Below, in pieces: positions 18,867-27,692 of a stretch of DNA of 64,000 nucleotides. How positions within the stretch are numbered: the first letter of the stretch is position 1; every line of letters begins with the position of its first letter. The stretch is from Herbaspirillum sp. RTI4. GTDB taxonomy: Bacteria; Pseudomonadota; Gammaproteobacteria; Burkholderiales; Burkholderiaceae_D. The notes below the pieces were generated by a model. It was not told where the DNA came from. It searched no databases and worked only from the letters and a program-made list of their open reading frames with translations. The translations under genes and the position numbers were made by a program. Where the stretch lies: contig NZ_JAVIWQ010000002.1 in NCBI RefSeq assembly GCF_034313965.1, positions 2,108,001 through 2,172,000 on the forward strand, in the 5' to 3' direction.

Positions 18867-19913
18867 TTACTGAGAAGAGGATTCAGGGGTGGAAAAATAA
18901 GACTGTACCGAAGCTGGTAGCGTCACGCCGCTGGCGGCGGCACGTTGCAGCAGCGTCCAATAATAGCGATAACTGGCGCGATCGTGCAGGGTGCCGTTAT
19001 GTTGTATCGGTCCCCATTGTACTAGCTGGGCTTGCGTCAGAATGTCGGCCGCTTCATTGAGCTCATTGCTGGCTGGCGAAAATGCGTCAACAATCGCTTC
19101 GATCTGATCGGGATGGATGCTCCACATTCGCGTATAGCCGAACTCATTTTTGGCACGCAGTGCGTCAGCGCGAACGACTTCCGGATGGCGAATATCCGTG
19201 GTGACATTGTGCGATGGCGATTTGCCATGTGCATGGCAGGCGGCGGCGATTTCCAGTTTGGCGCGGGCGACGAGCGGGTGATCGAACTGGCCCGGCGAAC
19301 GCATCGCGGCGGAAGGGATGGCACCGAAATGTGCCGATACAAAATCCATGACGCCGAAGGACAGCGATTGCACTTGCGGCAGGGCGGCGATGGCGTTGAC
19401 GTCGGCCAGTGCGCCATGCGTTTCAATGAGTACGTGCAGCGGCAGGCAATCGCGTCCGGCGAAACCTGCGTGCAGATTGATGATCTTGAGTGCTTTCTGA
19501 ACGTCCGCCAGACCGTTGGCCTTGGGCAACATCAGATAGGCGATACGGTTGCCGGCTTCCCCACAAATCAGCGTGACATCGCGCTCGAAAAAGGGGCTGT
19601 TGACATCGTGTACCCGCGCACCGATGCGCAGGAAACGGTTGTCGTCGCCTGCAATCAGTGAGGCGACCAGACGTGCATGTGCTTCTTCGTTACCGGCGCT
19701 GGCACCGTCTTCACAATCGAGGGTGATGTCGAATACCGGCCCCAGCGTGTGCTGAAGGGCAATCGACTTGCGCATGAGTTTCTCGGAACCGGCGTAATGA
19801 TCACAGACCGGTAAAAAAACCGGTTGTGCTGTGCCTGGGAACAAGACCTGGGTGGGATGCATGGTGATGATGTCGTCTCCGACTAGGCGTGACGCGATGG
19901 CCGTGCTGGTCAT
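18867..19913 (-). CDS. CitE-like CoA-ester lyase (HpcH/HpaI family)
   Basis: A 348-residue TIM-barrel protein of the HpcH/HpaI-CitE group. Metal and substrate elements are visible: FDITLDCEDGAS near residue 60, HVLIETHGAL with the metal Glu, and GVMDFVSAHFG with the metal Asp. Such stand-alone proteins, without citrate lyase alpha and gamma genes nearby, act on malyl-CoA, citramalyl-CoA or related esters, either as lyases or thioesterases. The place 30 bases after mdh in a TCA cluster suggests a malyl-CoA-type substrate, but this is inference. Confidence 0.75.
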   Translation of the reverse strand: MTSTAIASRLVGDDIITMHPTQVLFPGTAQPVFLPVCDHYAGSEKLMRKSIALQHTLGPVFDITLDCEDGASAGNEEAHARLVASLIAGDDNRFLRIGARVHDVNSPFFERDVTLICGEAGNRIAYLMLPKANGLADVQKALKIINLHAGFAGRDCLPLHVLIETHGALADVNAIAALPQVQSLSFGVMDFVSAHFGAIPSAAMRSPGQFDHPLVARAKLEIAAACHAHGKSPSHNVTTDIRHPEVVRADALRAKNEFGYTRMWSIHPDQIEAIVDAFSPASNELNEAADILTQAQLVQWGPIQHNGTLHDRASYRYYWTLLQRAAASGVTLPASVQSYFSTPESSSQ

Positions 19914-19943
19914 CGCGTCATCCGGGTTGAACGTCTGGGCTAA

Positions 19944-20933
19944 TTAGCCAACCAGATGCTTGACGCCGTCCCGTTCTTCTTGCAGTTCCTGGAGGGTGAT
20001 GTTGATGCGCTCTTGCGAGAAAGCATCAATTTCCAGACCTTGCACGATTTTGTATTCGCCGTTTTCCGTGGTGACAGGGAAGCCGAACATGGTGCCTTCA
20101 GGGATGCCGTAAGAACCATCGGATGGAATGCCCATCGTGGTCCATTTGCCGTTGGTGCCCAGTACCCAGTCACGGATATGGTCGATGGCGGCATTGGCTG
20201 CTGATGCTGCCGAAGACAAACCGCGTGCTTCGATGATGGCTGCGCCGCGCTTGCCGACGGTTGGCAGGAACACGTTCTTGTTCCATTCCTGATCGTTGAT
20301 CGCTTCCTGAACCGATTTGCCGTCCACTGTGGCGTAGCGGTAATCAGCGTACATGGTTGGCGAGTGGTTGCCCCAGACGAACAGTTTTTCGATCGCCGAC
20401 ACTGGCTTGCCGAGTTTGGCGGCAATTTGCGACAGGGCGCGGTTGTGGTCCAAACGCAGCATGGCAGTGAAGTTTTTTGCTGGCAGGCTTGGTGCCGACT
20501 TCATGGCGATGTAGGCATTGGTGTTCGCAGGATTGCCGACGACCAGTACTTTGATGTCGCGCGAAGCGACTGCATCGAGTGCCTTGCCTTGCACGGTGAA
20601 AATCTGCGCATTGACTTCCAGCAGATCCTTGCGTTCCATGCCGGGTCCACGTGGACGCGCACCAACCAGCAGGGCGACATCGGCGTCCTTGAACGCTGTC
20701 ATCGGGTCGCTGTGGGCGGTGATGCCGGCCAGCAGAGGAAATGCGCAATCATCGATTTCCATGATGACGCCCTTGAGCGCTTTTTGTGCCTTTTCGTCAG
20801 GGATTTCCAGCAATTGCAAAATCACTGGTTGATCTTTGCCGAGCAAATCGCCATTCGCGATGCGGAACAGCAGTGAGTAAGCGATTTGTCCTGCGGCGCC
20901 GGTAATGGCAACGCGCTTAGGGGCTTTAGTCAT
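19944..20933 (-). CDS. mdh: Malate dehydrogenase
   Basis: NAD-dependent oxidation of malate to oxaloacetate. The 329-residue protein has the nucleotide-binding [17 protein letters not shown], the substrate-loop arginines in [23 protein letters not shown], and the catalytic His in [13 protein letters not shown] place the start at ATG 20933 ([12 protein letters not shown]), with GGAG about eight bases upstream; a longer frame would add 39 residues unlike the family. It diverges from the gntR gene across a 361-base region with repeats and a palindrome. Confidence 0.97.
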   Translation of the reverse strand: MTKAPKRVAITGAAGQIAYSLLFRIANGDLLGKDQPVILQLLEIPDEKAQKALKGVIMEIDDCAFPLLAGITAHSDPMTAFKDADVALLVGARPRGPGMERKDLLEVNAQIFTVQGKALDAVASRDIKVLVVGNPANTNAYIAMKSAPSLPAKNFTAMLRLDHNRALSQIAAKLGKPVSAIEKLFVWGNHSPTMYADYRYATVDGKSVQEAINDQEWNKNVFLPTVGKRGAAIIEARGLSSAASAANAAIDHIRDWVLGTNGKWTTMGIPSDGSYGIPEGTMFGFPVTTENGEYKIVQGLEIDAFSQERINITLQELQEERDGVKHLVG

Positions 20934-20971
20934 GATGAATCTCCAAAGTGGTGAGCAAATTGATGAAAAGC

Positions 20972-21012
20972 GATTCCGTCTTAGATTCCGTCTTGCGTAG
21001 ATTTCGTCTTGC
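20972..21012 (-). repeat. Three direct repeats in the mdh leader
   Basis: Reading on the plus strand, GATTCCGTCTT, GATTCCGTCTT and GATTTCGTCTT start at 20972, 20984 and 21000. They lie 40-80 bases upstream of the mdh start. They may be regulator sites or a leader feature; no protein can be named. Confidence 0.55.
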
Positions 21013-21140
21013 TTAGTACAGCCCGTAATCATACCGACGAAATAAGACATGGTCAGATGTTTTGGCGAATGGGGAGTGGGCAGTGTTCGTAATCCGGGCC
21101 GCTCCGCCCTTTAAATACGGACGGTTTGGTTTGATTCTCG

Positions 21141-21165
21141 GTACTTTCTCTGTACTTTCTCTGTA
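21141..21165. repeat. 11-bp tandem repeat in mdh-gntR gap
   Basis: GTACTTTCTCT occurs twice head to tail and is followed by GTAC of a third copy. The period of 11 bases is close to one helical turn. It stands between mdh and the gntR gene. Confidence 0.6.
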
Positions 21166-21241
21166 CTGCTCGTAATCCCGATACGAAAACTTGCCCGTGA
21201 GTGTAGGCTTGCTCAGGATGCCTGTCAAATAATATCTTATA

Positions 21242-21253
21242 TCTTATATAAGA
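21242..21253. promoter_or_regulatory. Palindrome TCTTATATAAGA, candidate GntR operator
   Basis: A perfect 12-bp palindrome preceded by an overlapping extra half-site (ATCTTAT). It stands 41 bases before the first possible start of the GntR gene, in the divergent region with mdh. AT-rich dyads of this size are typical GntR-family operators, so autoregulation and control of the TCA cluster are plausible. The rest of the 361-base gap holds the direct repeats listed separately and no gene. Confidence 0.5.
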
Positions 21254-21294
21254 CATATAACTAATACATTCTGCTGGACGGCAAAGGTCATTCT

Positions 21295-22098
21295 GTGTTG
21301 AAATCCGTGTCTATGAGTTCCATCCATCCCAATTCCCCTGCAGCAGAGTCGCAAGGTCCAGTAAGCGGCGTAGCAGGAGCATCTCCTACTTTTAGTCCCC
21401 TCTATCAGCAAATTAAATTGCTGATTACCCAGAGTCTCGAGTCGGGCGAGTGGAAGCCGGGCGAGCTGATTCCCAGCGAAGTTGAATTAGGCATCCGTTT
21501 CAAGGTGAGTCAGGGAACGGTGCGCAAGGCAATCGATGAGCTGGCGGCAGAAAATCTGGTGGTGCGCCGGCAGGGCAAGGGTACGTTTGTTGCCACGCAT
21601 CATGAAACGCATTCCCAGTTCCGATTTCTGCGCCTCGTGCCGGATGTCGATGAACCACAAAACCCCGAAAACAATATCGTCGAAGTCAAGCGCTGCCGTG
21701 CCAGCGTTGAAGTTGCTCGTCAGCTCGATATCAAGGCGGGCGATTCCGCGATTTTCATTAAGCGTGTTAAATCCTTCAACGGTGTGCCGACGATCCTTGA
21801 AGACATCTGGCTGCCCGGTGTGATTTTCAAGGGATTAACGGCGGAACGTCTGATGGAATACAAGGGCCCCTTGTATGGCTTGTTTGAGACCGAATTTGGT
21901 ACTCGCATGATTCGCGCCCTTGAGCGCATACGGGCAGGAGCGGCCGATGTTGAAACGGCTGCCTTGTTGGGAGTGGAGTTGCAGGCGCCTTTGCTGATTG
22001 TCGAGCGCGCCTCCTTTACGTATGGCGACAAACCGGTCGAATACCGGCGTGGACAATATTTGACCAGGAATTACTACTACCGAAGCGAACTTAGTTGA
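21295..22098 (+). CDS. GntR-family (HutC-type) transcriptional regulator
   Basis: An N-terminal winged helix (PLYQQIKLLITQSLESGEWKPGE, IPSEVELGIRFKVSQGTVRKAI, GKGTFVA) is followed by a UTRA effector domain with VEVARQLDIKAGDSAIFIKRV and ending in EYRRGQYLTRNYYYRSEL. The ligand is unknown. Its position 158 bases before sdhCDAB and divergent from mdh suggests control of TCA genes. The start is uncertain: GTG 21295 and TTG 21298 have AAAGG at good spacing, ATG 21313 has no ribosome-binding site. Confidence 0.88.
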   Translation: MLKSVSMSSIHPNSPAAESQGPVSGVAGASPTFSPLYQQIKLLITQSLESGEWKPGELIPSEVELGIRFKVSQGTVRKAIDELAAENLVVRRQGKGTFVATHHETHSQFRFLRLVPDVDEPQNPENNIVEVKRCRASVEVARQLDIKAGDSAIFIKRVKSFNGVPTILEDIWLPGVIFKGLTAERLMEYKGPLYGLFETEFGTRMIRALERIRAGAADVETAALLGVELQAPLLIVERASFTYGDKPVEYRRGQYLTRNYYYRSELS

Positions 22099-22256
22099 GT
22101 CTTCTGATTCGTCACAGGTCCTGCAAAGGAATCTGAACGATGCCATACTAGCTGGCCTGAGACGAAATTGCTGCATTACGGTATGAAACTGATGGCTTGC
22201 CGATGAAAAATCGGTAAAAATTGTGAAATTGTCTTAAATCTGAGGAGAGCTTTTTT

Positions 22257-22667
22257 ATGTCTGAAGCCGCTAAACCGAAACGGCCGCAATTTCGGAACAT
22301 AGGCATTACCCAAATTGCAGGATATCGTTTGCCGCTGGCCGGTTTCGTATCCATTCTGCATCGCATCAGCGGGTTGCTCATGTTTTTACTGTTGCCGCTG
22401 ATCCTGTTCATGCTTGAACGCAGTCTGTTGTCGGAAGATTCTTTCGATTACTTCAAAGGTTTTACCTCTAACTGGTTCGTCAAGCTGGTCATCCTGGCCC
22501 TGTCCTGGGCTTATCTCCATCATTTCTGCGCTGGTATCCGTCACTTAGTCATGGATAACCACATCGGCCTGGATAAAGACAGCGCCCGCAAATCGGCAGT
22601 TGCCGTTTTGTCGATCAGTCTGACGCTGGCAGCGCTGGTGGCCCTGAAACTGTTCGGAGCATTTTAA
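22257..22667 (+). CDS. sdhC: Succinate dehydrogenase cytochrome b556 subunit SdhC
   Basis: A 136-residue membrane anchor with three hydrophobic segments. The motif YRLPLAGFVSILHRISGLLMF binds quinone (the S and R of the HRISG region), and the heme-ligand histidine lies in AYLHHFCAGIRHLVMD. GAGGAG stands close before the ATG. sdhD begins on the next base after the stop, so the two are translationally linked. Confidence 0.96.
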   Translation: MSEAAKPKRPQFRNIGITQIAGYRLPLAGFVSILHRISGLLMFLLLPLILFMLERSLLSEDSFDYFKGFTSNWFVKLVILALSWAYLHHFCAGIRHLVMDNHIGLDKDSARKSAVAVLSISLTLAALVALKLFGAF

Positions 22668-23036
22668 ATGGCAAATAACAATAATATTGGTTCCAAGCGG
22701 CTCGTTGTCGGCGCTCACTACGGACTGCGCGACTGGTTGGCGCAGCGCGCAACGGCCGTCGTCATGGCCGTCTATACAGTCATTTTACTGTTGAGCTTTT
22801 TGACGGCATCCGATTTTAGCTACAACGGTTGGGCCGGCATGTTTGCGCATCAGTGGTTCAAGATGGCCACTTTTGCAGTGCTGTTGGCATTGTTTTTCCA
22901 CGCCTGGATCGGCGTGCGTGATATTTGGATGGATTACGTCAAGCCGGTGGCAATTCGCCTCGTCTTGCAGGTTGCCACGATTTTGTGGCTTGTAGCATGT
23001 GCCGGATGGGCGGCGCAGATTTTGTGGAGAGTGTAA
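22668..23036 (+). CDS. sdhD: Succinate dehydrogenase membrane anchor SdhD
   Basis: A 122-residue protein with three membrane segments and the conserved HAWIGVRDIWMDYVKP, which carries a heme-ligand His and quinone-site Asp and Tyr. Its ATG follows the sdhC stop without a gap; its ribosome-binding site (GGAG) lies inside sdhC. sdhA starts two bases after the stop. Confidence 0.95.
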   Translation: MANNNNIGSKRLVVGAHYGLRDWLAQRATAVVMAVYTVILLLSFLTASDFSYNGWAGMFAHQWFKMATFAVLLALFFHAWIGVRDIWMDYVKPVAIRLVLQVATILWLVACAGWAAQILWRV

Positions 23037-23038
23037 TC

Positions 23039-24817
23039 GTGGCAGCTATCAAATCCACAATTCCAACACGCCGCTTCGATGCGGTTATTGTTGGCGCCGG
23101 CGGTTCCGGCATGCGGGCGTCGTTACAACTGGCAGAAGCCGGTCTGAACGTCGCCGTATTATCAAAAGTATTTCCAACGCGTTCACACACGGTTGCCGCT
23201 CAAGGCGGTATCGGTGCGTCGCTGGGCAATATGTCGGAAGACAACTGGTACTGGCACATGTTCGACACCATCAAGGGGTCGGATTACCTGGGCGACCAGG
23301 ATGCAATTGAATTCATGTGTCGCGAAGCGCCGAAGGCAGTCTACGAGCTCGAACACTTCGGTATGCCGTTCGATCGTAATGCAGACGGTACGATCTATCA
23401 GCGTCCATTCGGCGGTCATACCGCCAATTTCGGTGAAAAACCAGTGCAGCGCGCTTGTGCCGCAGCCGACCGTACCGGGCATGCTTTGCTGCATACCTTG
23501 TATCAGCGCAATGTCCGCGCCAAGACGCATTTCTTCGTCGAGTGGATGGCGATTGATCTCATTCGTGATGCTGCAGGCGACGTGCTGGGTGTGGTCGCGA
23601 TGGAAATGGAAACTGGCCAGGTCATGATGTTGCAAGCCAAGACCACCTTGTTTGCTACCGGCGGAGCAGGTCGCATCTGGGCGGCATCGACCAACGCCTA
23701 CATCAATACCGGCGACGGCATGGGTATGGCGGCGCGCGCAGGTTTGCCGCTGGAAGACATGGAGTTCTGGCAGTTCCATCCGACTGGCGTCGCCGGTGCG
23801 GGTGTGCTGATTACTGAGGGTGTGCGCGGTGAAGGCGGCATTCTGATCAACAGTCTTGGCGAACGTTTCATGGAGCGCTATGCGCCGACGCTGAAGGATC
23901 TGGCGCCGCGCGACTTCGTTTCACGCTCGATGGATCAGGAAATCAAGGAAGGCCGCGGTTGTGGTCCGAACAAGGATCACGTCTTGCTGGATCTGCGTCA
24001 CATCGGCGCCGAAACCATCACGAAGCGTTTGCCATCGATTCTGGAAATCGCACATAAATTTGCCAACGTCGATGCAACCAAGGAACCAATTCCTGTGGTG
24101 CCGACGATCCATTACCAAATGGGTGGTATCCCTACCAACGTGTACGGCCAGGTGGTTGTGCCGAAGAACGGTGTATCCAACGACGTGGTGCAGGGCATGT
24201 ATGCGATTGGCGAATGCGCCTGCGTATCGGTGCACGGTGCCAACCGTCTCGGTACCAACTCCTTGCTCGATCTAGTCGTGTTCGGTCGTGCCGCAGGTAA
24301 TCACATTGTGCAAAGCAATCTCAAGGATCGCAGCCATAAGCCTTTGCCGGCTGATGCGGCTGATTTGGCTTTGTCGCGTCTGGCTCGTCTGGAAAATAGT
24401 ACCGGTTCAGAGCGCGTGCAGGATGTGGCCAACGACATCCGCTCCACCATGCAGCATTATTGCGGCGTGTTCCGGACGGATGAGTTGCTCACTGAAGGCT
24501 ACAAGAAGGTCATGGAGCTGGATGAGCGACGCAAGCAAGTGTCGTTCAAGGACAAGTCCAAAGTATTCAATACTGCCCGTATCGAAGCACTGGAACTGGA
24601 CAACCTGATCGAAACCGCTAAGGCAACCATTTCGTCGGCAGTCGCGCGTAAAGAGTCCCGTGGCGCGCATGCGCACCGCGACTACGAAAAACGCGACGAT
24701 GAAAACTGGCTCAAGCATTCGCTCTGGTATTCCGAGGGGAATCGTCTCGACTACAAGCCGGTCAATCTGACCCCGCTGACTGTCGAATCGTTTAAACCTA
24801 AAGCACGTACTTTCTAA
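23039..24817 (+). CDS. sdhA: Succinate dehydrogenase flavoprotein subunit SdhA
   Basis: Oxidises succinate to fumarate and feeds electrons to SdhB. The 592-residue protein begins with the FAD site RFDAVIVGAGGSGMRASLQLAE split by no gap. The covalent FAD histidine is in RSHTVAAQGGIGAS. QFHPTGVAGAGVL and HGANRLGTNSLLDLVVFGRAAG are catalytic and FAD contacts. GTG 23039 is chosen because it gives the standard length and leaves a two-base gap to sdhD; an earlier in-frame ATG would overlap sdhD by 112 bases. Confidence 0.97.
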   Translation: MAAIKSTIPTRRFDAVIVGAGGSGMRASLQLAEAGLNVAVLSKVFPTRSHTVAAQGGIGASLGNMSEDNWYWHMFDTIKGSDYLGDQDAIEFMCREAPKAVYELEHFGMPFDRNADGTIYQRPFGGHTANFGEKPVQRACAAADRTGHALLHTLYQRNVRAKTHFFVEWMAIDLIRDAAGDVLGVVAMEMETGQVMMLQAKTTLFATGGAGRIWAASTNAYINTGDGMGMAARAGLPLEDMEFWQFHPTGVAGAGVLITEGVRGEGGILINSLGERFMERYAPTLKDLAPRDFVSRSMDQEIKEGRGCGPNKDHVLLDLRHIGAETITKRLPSILEIAHKFANVDATKEPIPVVPTIHYQMGGIPTNVYGQVVVPKNGVSNDVVQGMYAIGECACVSVHGANRLGTNSLLDLVVFGRAAGNHIVQSNLKDRSHKPLPADAADLALSRLARLENSTGSERVQDVANDIRSTMQHYCGVFRTDELLTEGYKKVMELDERRKQVSFKDKSKVFNTARIEALELDNLIETAKATISSAVARKESRGAHAHRDYEKRDDENWLKHSLWYSEGNRLDYKPVNLTPLTVESFKPKARTF

Positions 24818-24828
24818 GAGGTCGATCA

Positions 24829-25539
24829 ATGACACGCACGCTGCAATTTAAAATTTATCGTTACGATCCGGACAAGGACGAAAAGCCTTACATGCAGGAC
24901 CTGACCGTCGAACTCAAGCCGACCGACAAGATGCTGCTCGATGCATTGCAGCGGATCAAGGCCGATGTCGATGACTCATTGGCGCTGCGCCGCTCTTGCC
25001 GTGAAGGCGTCTGCGGTTCCGACGCCATGAATATCAACGGCAAAAACGGTCTGGCTTGCACCACCAATCTGAACGAGCTGACTCAGCCTATCGTTCTGAA
25101 GCCACTGCCAGGTTTGCCGGTGATTCGCGATCTGATCGTCGACATGACCAATTTTTTCAAGCAATACGATTCGGTGAAGCCATTCCTGATCAACGACAAC
25201 GTACCGCCGGAAAAAGAACGTCTGCAAACGCCGGAACAGCGCGAAGAACTCGATGGCTTGTATGAGTGCATTCTGTGCGCATGCTGTTCGACTTCCTGCC
25301 CGTCCTTCTGGTGGAATCCCGACAAGTTCGTCGGTCCTGCCGGGTTGCTGCAGGCATATCGTTTTATTGCGGATAGCCGCGATGAAGCGACTGCCGAACG
25401 CCTGGATAATCTGGAAGATCCATACCGTCTGTTCCGTTGCCGCTCGATCATGAATTGCGTTGACGTCTGTCCTAAGGGTCTCAACCCGAATGCAGCCATC
25501 GGCAAAATCAAGGAAATGTTGGTACGTCGGGCTGTTTAG
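24829..25539 (+). CDS. sdhB: Succinate dehydrogenase iron-sulfur subunit SdhB
   Basis: A 236-residue ferredoxin-type protein. The [2Fe-2S] ligands lie in SCREGVCGSDAMNINGKNG followed by LAC, the [4Fe-4S] ligands in CILCACCSTSCPSFWW and the [3Fe-4S] ligands in RCRSIMNCVDVCPKGLNP. It follows sdhA by 11 bases with AAGAGG as ribosome-binding site. Confidence 0.97.
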   Translation: MTRTLQFKIYRYDPDKDEKPYMQDLTVELKPTDKMLLDALQRIKADVDDSLALRRSCREGVCGSDAMNINGKNGLACTTNLNELTQPIVLKPLPGLPVIRDLIVDMTNFFKQYDSVKPFLINDNVPPEKERLQTPEQREELDGLYECILCACCSTSCPSFWWNPDKFVGPAGLLQAYRFIADSRDEATAERLDNLEDPYRLFRCRSIMNCVDVCPKGLNPNAAIGKIKEMLVRRAV

Positions 25540-25627
25540 TTTTTGTCCTGTCTTGTTTTATGCCATGATCGGGGCGGCGTATGTTGTTGCCGCTCCGCAT
25601 GGCCGTTATCGATAAGTGAATTAATTT

Positions 25628-25897
25628 ATGTCAGTCACGCATCAAGCCGATCCTCTTAACCGCGCCCGTTTGCGTTGGCGCGCCCGTCGTGGCCTGCTTG
25701 AAAACGACCTGATGCTCACGCGCTTCCTGGATGCGCATGAAATCGAGATGACCGACGAAGAAGTCGATGCATTTTCCCGCCTGATGGATATGCCGGATAA
25801 TGATTTGATGGACTTGCTGCTGGTACGTAAGGAGCCGCAAGCCGCGCTGGATGTGCCTCAAGTCCACGCACTGTTAAAGAAGATGCGCACGGTCTAG
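25628..25897 (+). CDS. sdhE: SDH flavinylation factor SdhE
   Basis: A small helical protein of 89 residues with RARRGLLENDLMLTRFLD, which contains the RGxxE flavinylation motif (RRGLLEND). SdhE promotes covalent attachment of FAD to SdhA. It lies 88 bases after sdhB. A GC-rich hairpin candidate lies in that gap. The position between sdhB and gltA is standard in beta-proteobacteria. Confidence 0.92.
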   Translation: MSVTHQADPLNRARLRWRARRGLLENDLMLTRFLDAHEIEMTDEEVDAFSRLMDMPDNDLMDLLLVRKEPQAALDVPQVHALLKKMRTV

Positions 25898-26038
25898 CCG
25901 ATGCGCGCACCGGCGCAGGGCAAGCTTTCCGTTTATCGGAGCGGGCTTGCAGCGCATGGTACAAGAAAAAAGTTTGCCCCTATTTTTGCAAGTCTATGTG
26001 TTTGAAATTCGATTCACCATCTCAGCAGAGGAAGAACC

Positions 26039-27343
26039 ATGCCTAATTCGGATACAAAAGCAACCTTGTCGTTCTCTGACGGCAGCCCATCAATAGAATT
26101 TCCGATCTATAAAGGCACCGTAGGTCCTGACGTTATCGATATCCGCAAGTTGTACGCCGGTACCGGTAAATTCACCTACGATCCCGGCTTCATGTCGACT
26201 GCAGCGTGTAATTCGTCGATTACTTACATCGACGGCGACAAGGGTGAATTGCTGTATCGCGGTTATCCGATCGAGCAGCTGGCCGTTAATTGCGATTTTC
26301 TCGAAACCTGTTATTTGCTGTTGCATAGCGAGTTGCCTAATGCGGAGCAAAAAGAGGAATTCGTGAAAATGGTGACCGAGCACACGATGGTGCACGAGCA
26401 AATGAATTTCTTTTTCCGTGGCTTCCGCCGCGATGCCCATCCGATGGCCGTCCTGACCGGTTCGGTCGGCGCACTGTCTGCGTTCTACCATGACTCGCTT
26501 GATATCACCGATCCTTATCACCGTGATGTCTCGGCAATCCGCATGATTGCCAAACTGCCGACCTTGGTCGCGATGGCATACAAATACACCATTGGTCAGC
26601 CGTTCGTGTATCCACGCAACGACCTGTCTTACAGCGCCAATTTCATGCGCATGATGTTCGCTAATCCTTGCGAAGAATACAAAATCAATGAAGTGCTGGT
26701 ACGTGCGCTCGATCGTATCCTGATCCTGCATGCAGACCATGAGCAAAATGCATCGACCTCGACAGTTCGCCTGGCCGGTTCTTCTGGCGCGAATCCATTC
26801 GCTTGTATCGCAGCCGGTATTGCGTGTCTGTGGGGTCCTGCTCACGGCGGTGCCAACGAAGCGGCATTGACTATGTTGGAACAGATCGGCTCGGTCGATA
26901 ATATTCCTGAGTTCATCAGCCAGGTGAAAGACAAGAACTCCGGCGTCAAGCTGATGGGTTTTGGTCACCGCGTCTACAAGAATTACGATCCACGCGCCAA
27001 ACTGATGCGTGAAACCTGCTATGAAGTACTGGAAGAACTGGGATTGCATGACGACCCATTATTCAAGCTGGCCATGGCGCTCGAAAAAATTGCGCTGGAA
27101 GATGATTATTTCGTTTCGCGCAAGCTGTATCCGAATGTGGACTTCTACTCCGGCATCGTCCAACGCGCGCTGGGTATCCCGACATCGATGTTCACCTGTA
27201 TTTTTGCTATGGCACGTACTGTCGGCTGGATTGCGCAATGGAAAGAAATGATTTCCGATCCAGAGCAAAAAATCGGACGTCCACGTCAATTGTTTGTTGG
27301 CGAGCCGCATCGCGACGTTACCAAGATCACTGATCGCGCTTAA
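26039..27343 (+). CDS. gltA: Citrate synthase
   Basis: Condenses oxaloacetate with acetyl-CoA. At 434 residues it is the type II hexameric form. Catalytic histidines lie in [15 protein letters not shown] and [18 protein letters not shown]; the catalytic Asp is in the C-terminal VDFYSGIV segment. AGAGGAAG precedes the ATG. A hairpin with stems GCAAGC/GCTTGC lies in the 141-base gap after sdhE. A terminator follows. Confidence 0.97.
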   Translation: MPNSDTKATLSFSDGSPSIEFPIYKGTVGPDVIDIRKLYAGTGKFTYDPGFMSTAACNSSITYIDGDKGELLYRGYPIEQLAVNCDFLETCYLLLHSELPNAEQKEEFVKMVTEHTMVHEQMNFFFRGFRRDAHPMAVLTGSVGALSAFYHDSLDITDPYHRDVSAIRMIAKLPTLVAMAYKYTIGQPFVYPRNDLSYSANFMRMMFANPCEEYKINEVLVRALDRILILHADHEQNASTSTVRLAGSSGANPFACIAAGIACLWGPAHGGANEAALTMLEQIGSVDNIPEFISQVKDKNSGVKLMGFGHRVYKNYDPRAKLMRETCYEVLEELGLHDDPLFKLAMALEKIALEDDYFVSRKLYPNVDFYSGIVQRALGIPTSMFTCIFAMARTVGWIAQWKEMISDPEQKIGRPRQLFVGEPHRDVTKITDRA

Positions 27344-27436
27344 GTTTTCTTAAGCGTCTTTTCGGTATGTTGGGAAGTAGATTTTTGTTTTCATTAATAC
27401 AGTAACAACGAGGCAGCTATCAACCGCTGCCGATTG

Positions 27437-27472
27437 ACCCGCCATCCTGCCTCGTCAGCATGGCGGGTTTTT
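27437..27472 (+). terminator. Rho-independent terminator after gltA
   Basis: ACCCGCCAT and ATGGCGGGT form a 9-bp stem around a 14-base loop and end in five T. It ends the sdh-gltA transcript and separates it from the sucA leader. Confidence 0.85.
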
Positions 27473-27554
27473 CTATGGCGTCGTAGGAAATGTATTGCTT
27501 TAAACTTTGATAGCTAAGGGCTTTTATTGTTATAAAGGGCTATAATCTAAAGCT

Positions 27555-27692
27555 ATTCGCCGGATACTAGAAATCCAGGCGAATACAAGTCCTTCCCCAC
27601 ATCTTGATGTGCAATCCGCTAACCGGTCAGGCCGTGTCGCGGAAGGTTAAACAACCCGCTAATCTCGCGAAACGCGAAGAAAGGTGAGCAGA
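27555..27692 (+). ncRNA. Structured 5' leader of sucA, candidate sucA RNA motif
   Basis: The leader can fold into several helices: ATTCGCC-GGAT with ATCC-A-GGCGAAT (27555-27584), CACAT/ATGTG with a CTTG tetraloop (27598-27611) inside a longer CCTTCC/GGAAGG pairing (27591-27596 with 27641-27646), and TCGCG/CGCGA (27665-27677) just before the AAGGTGAG ribosome-binding site. A conserved cis-acting sucA RNA motif has been described at this position in Burkholderiales by comparative genomics. Gene, order and location fit; I could not test the covariance model. It would control sucA translation. Confidence 0.6.
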
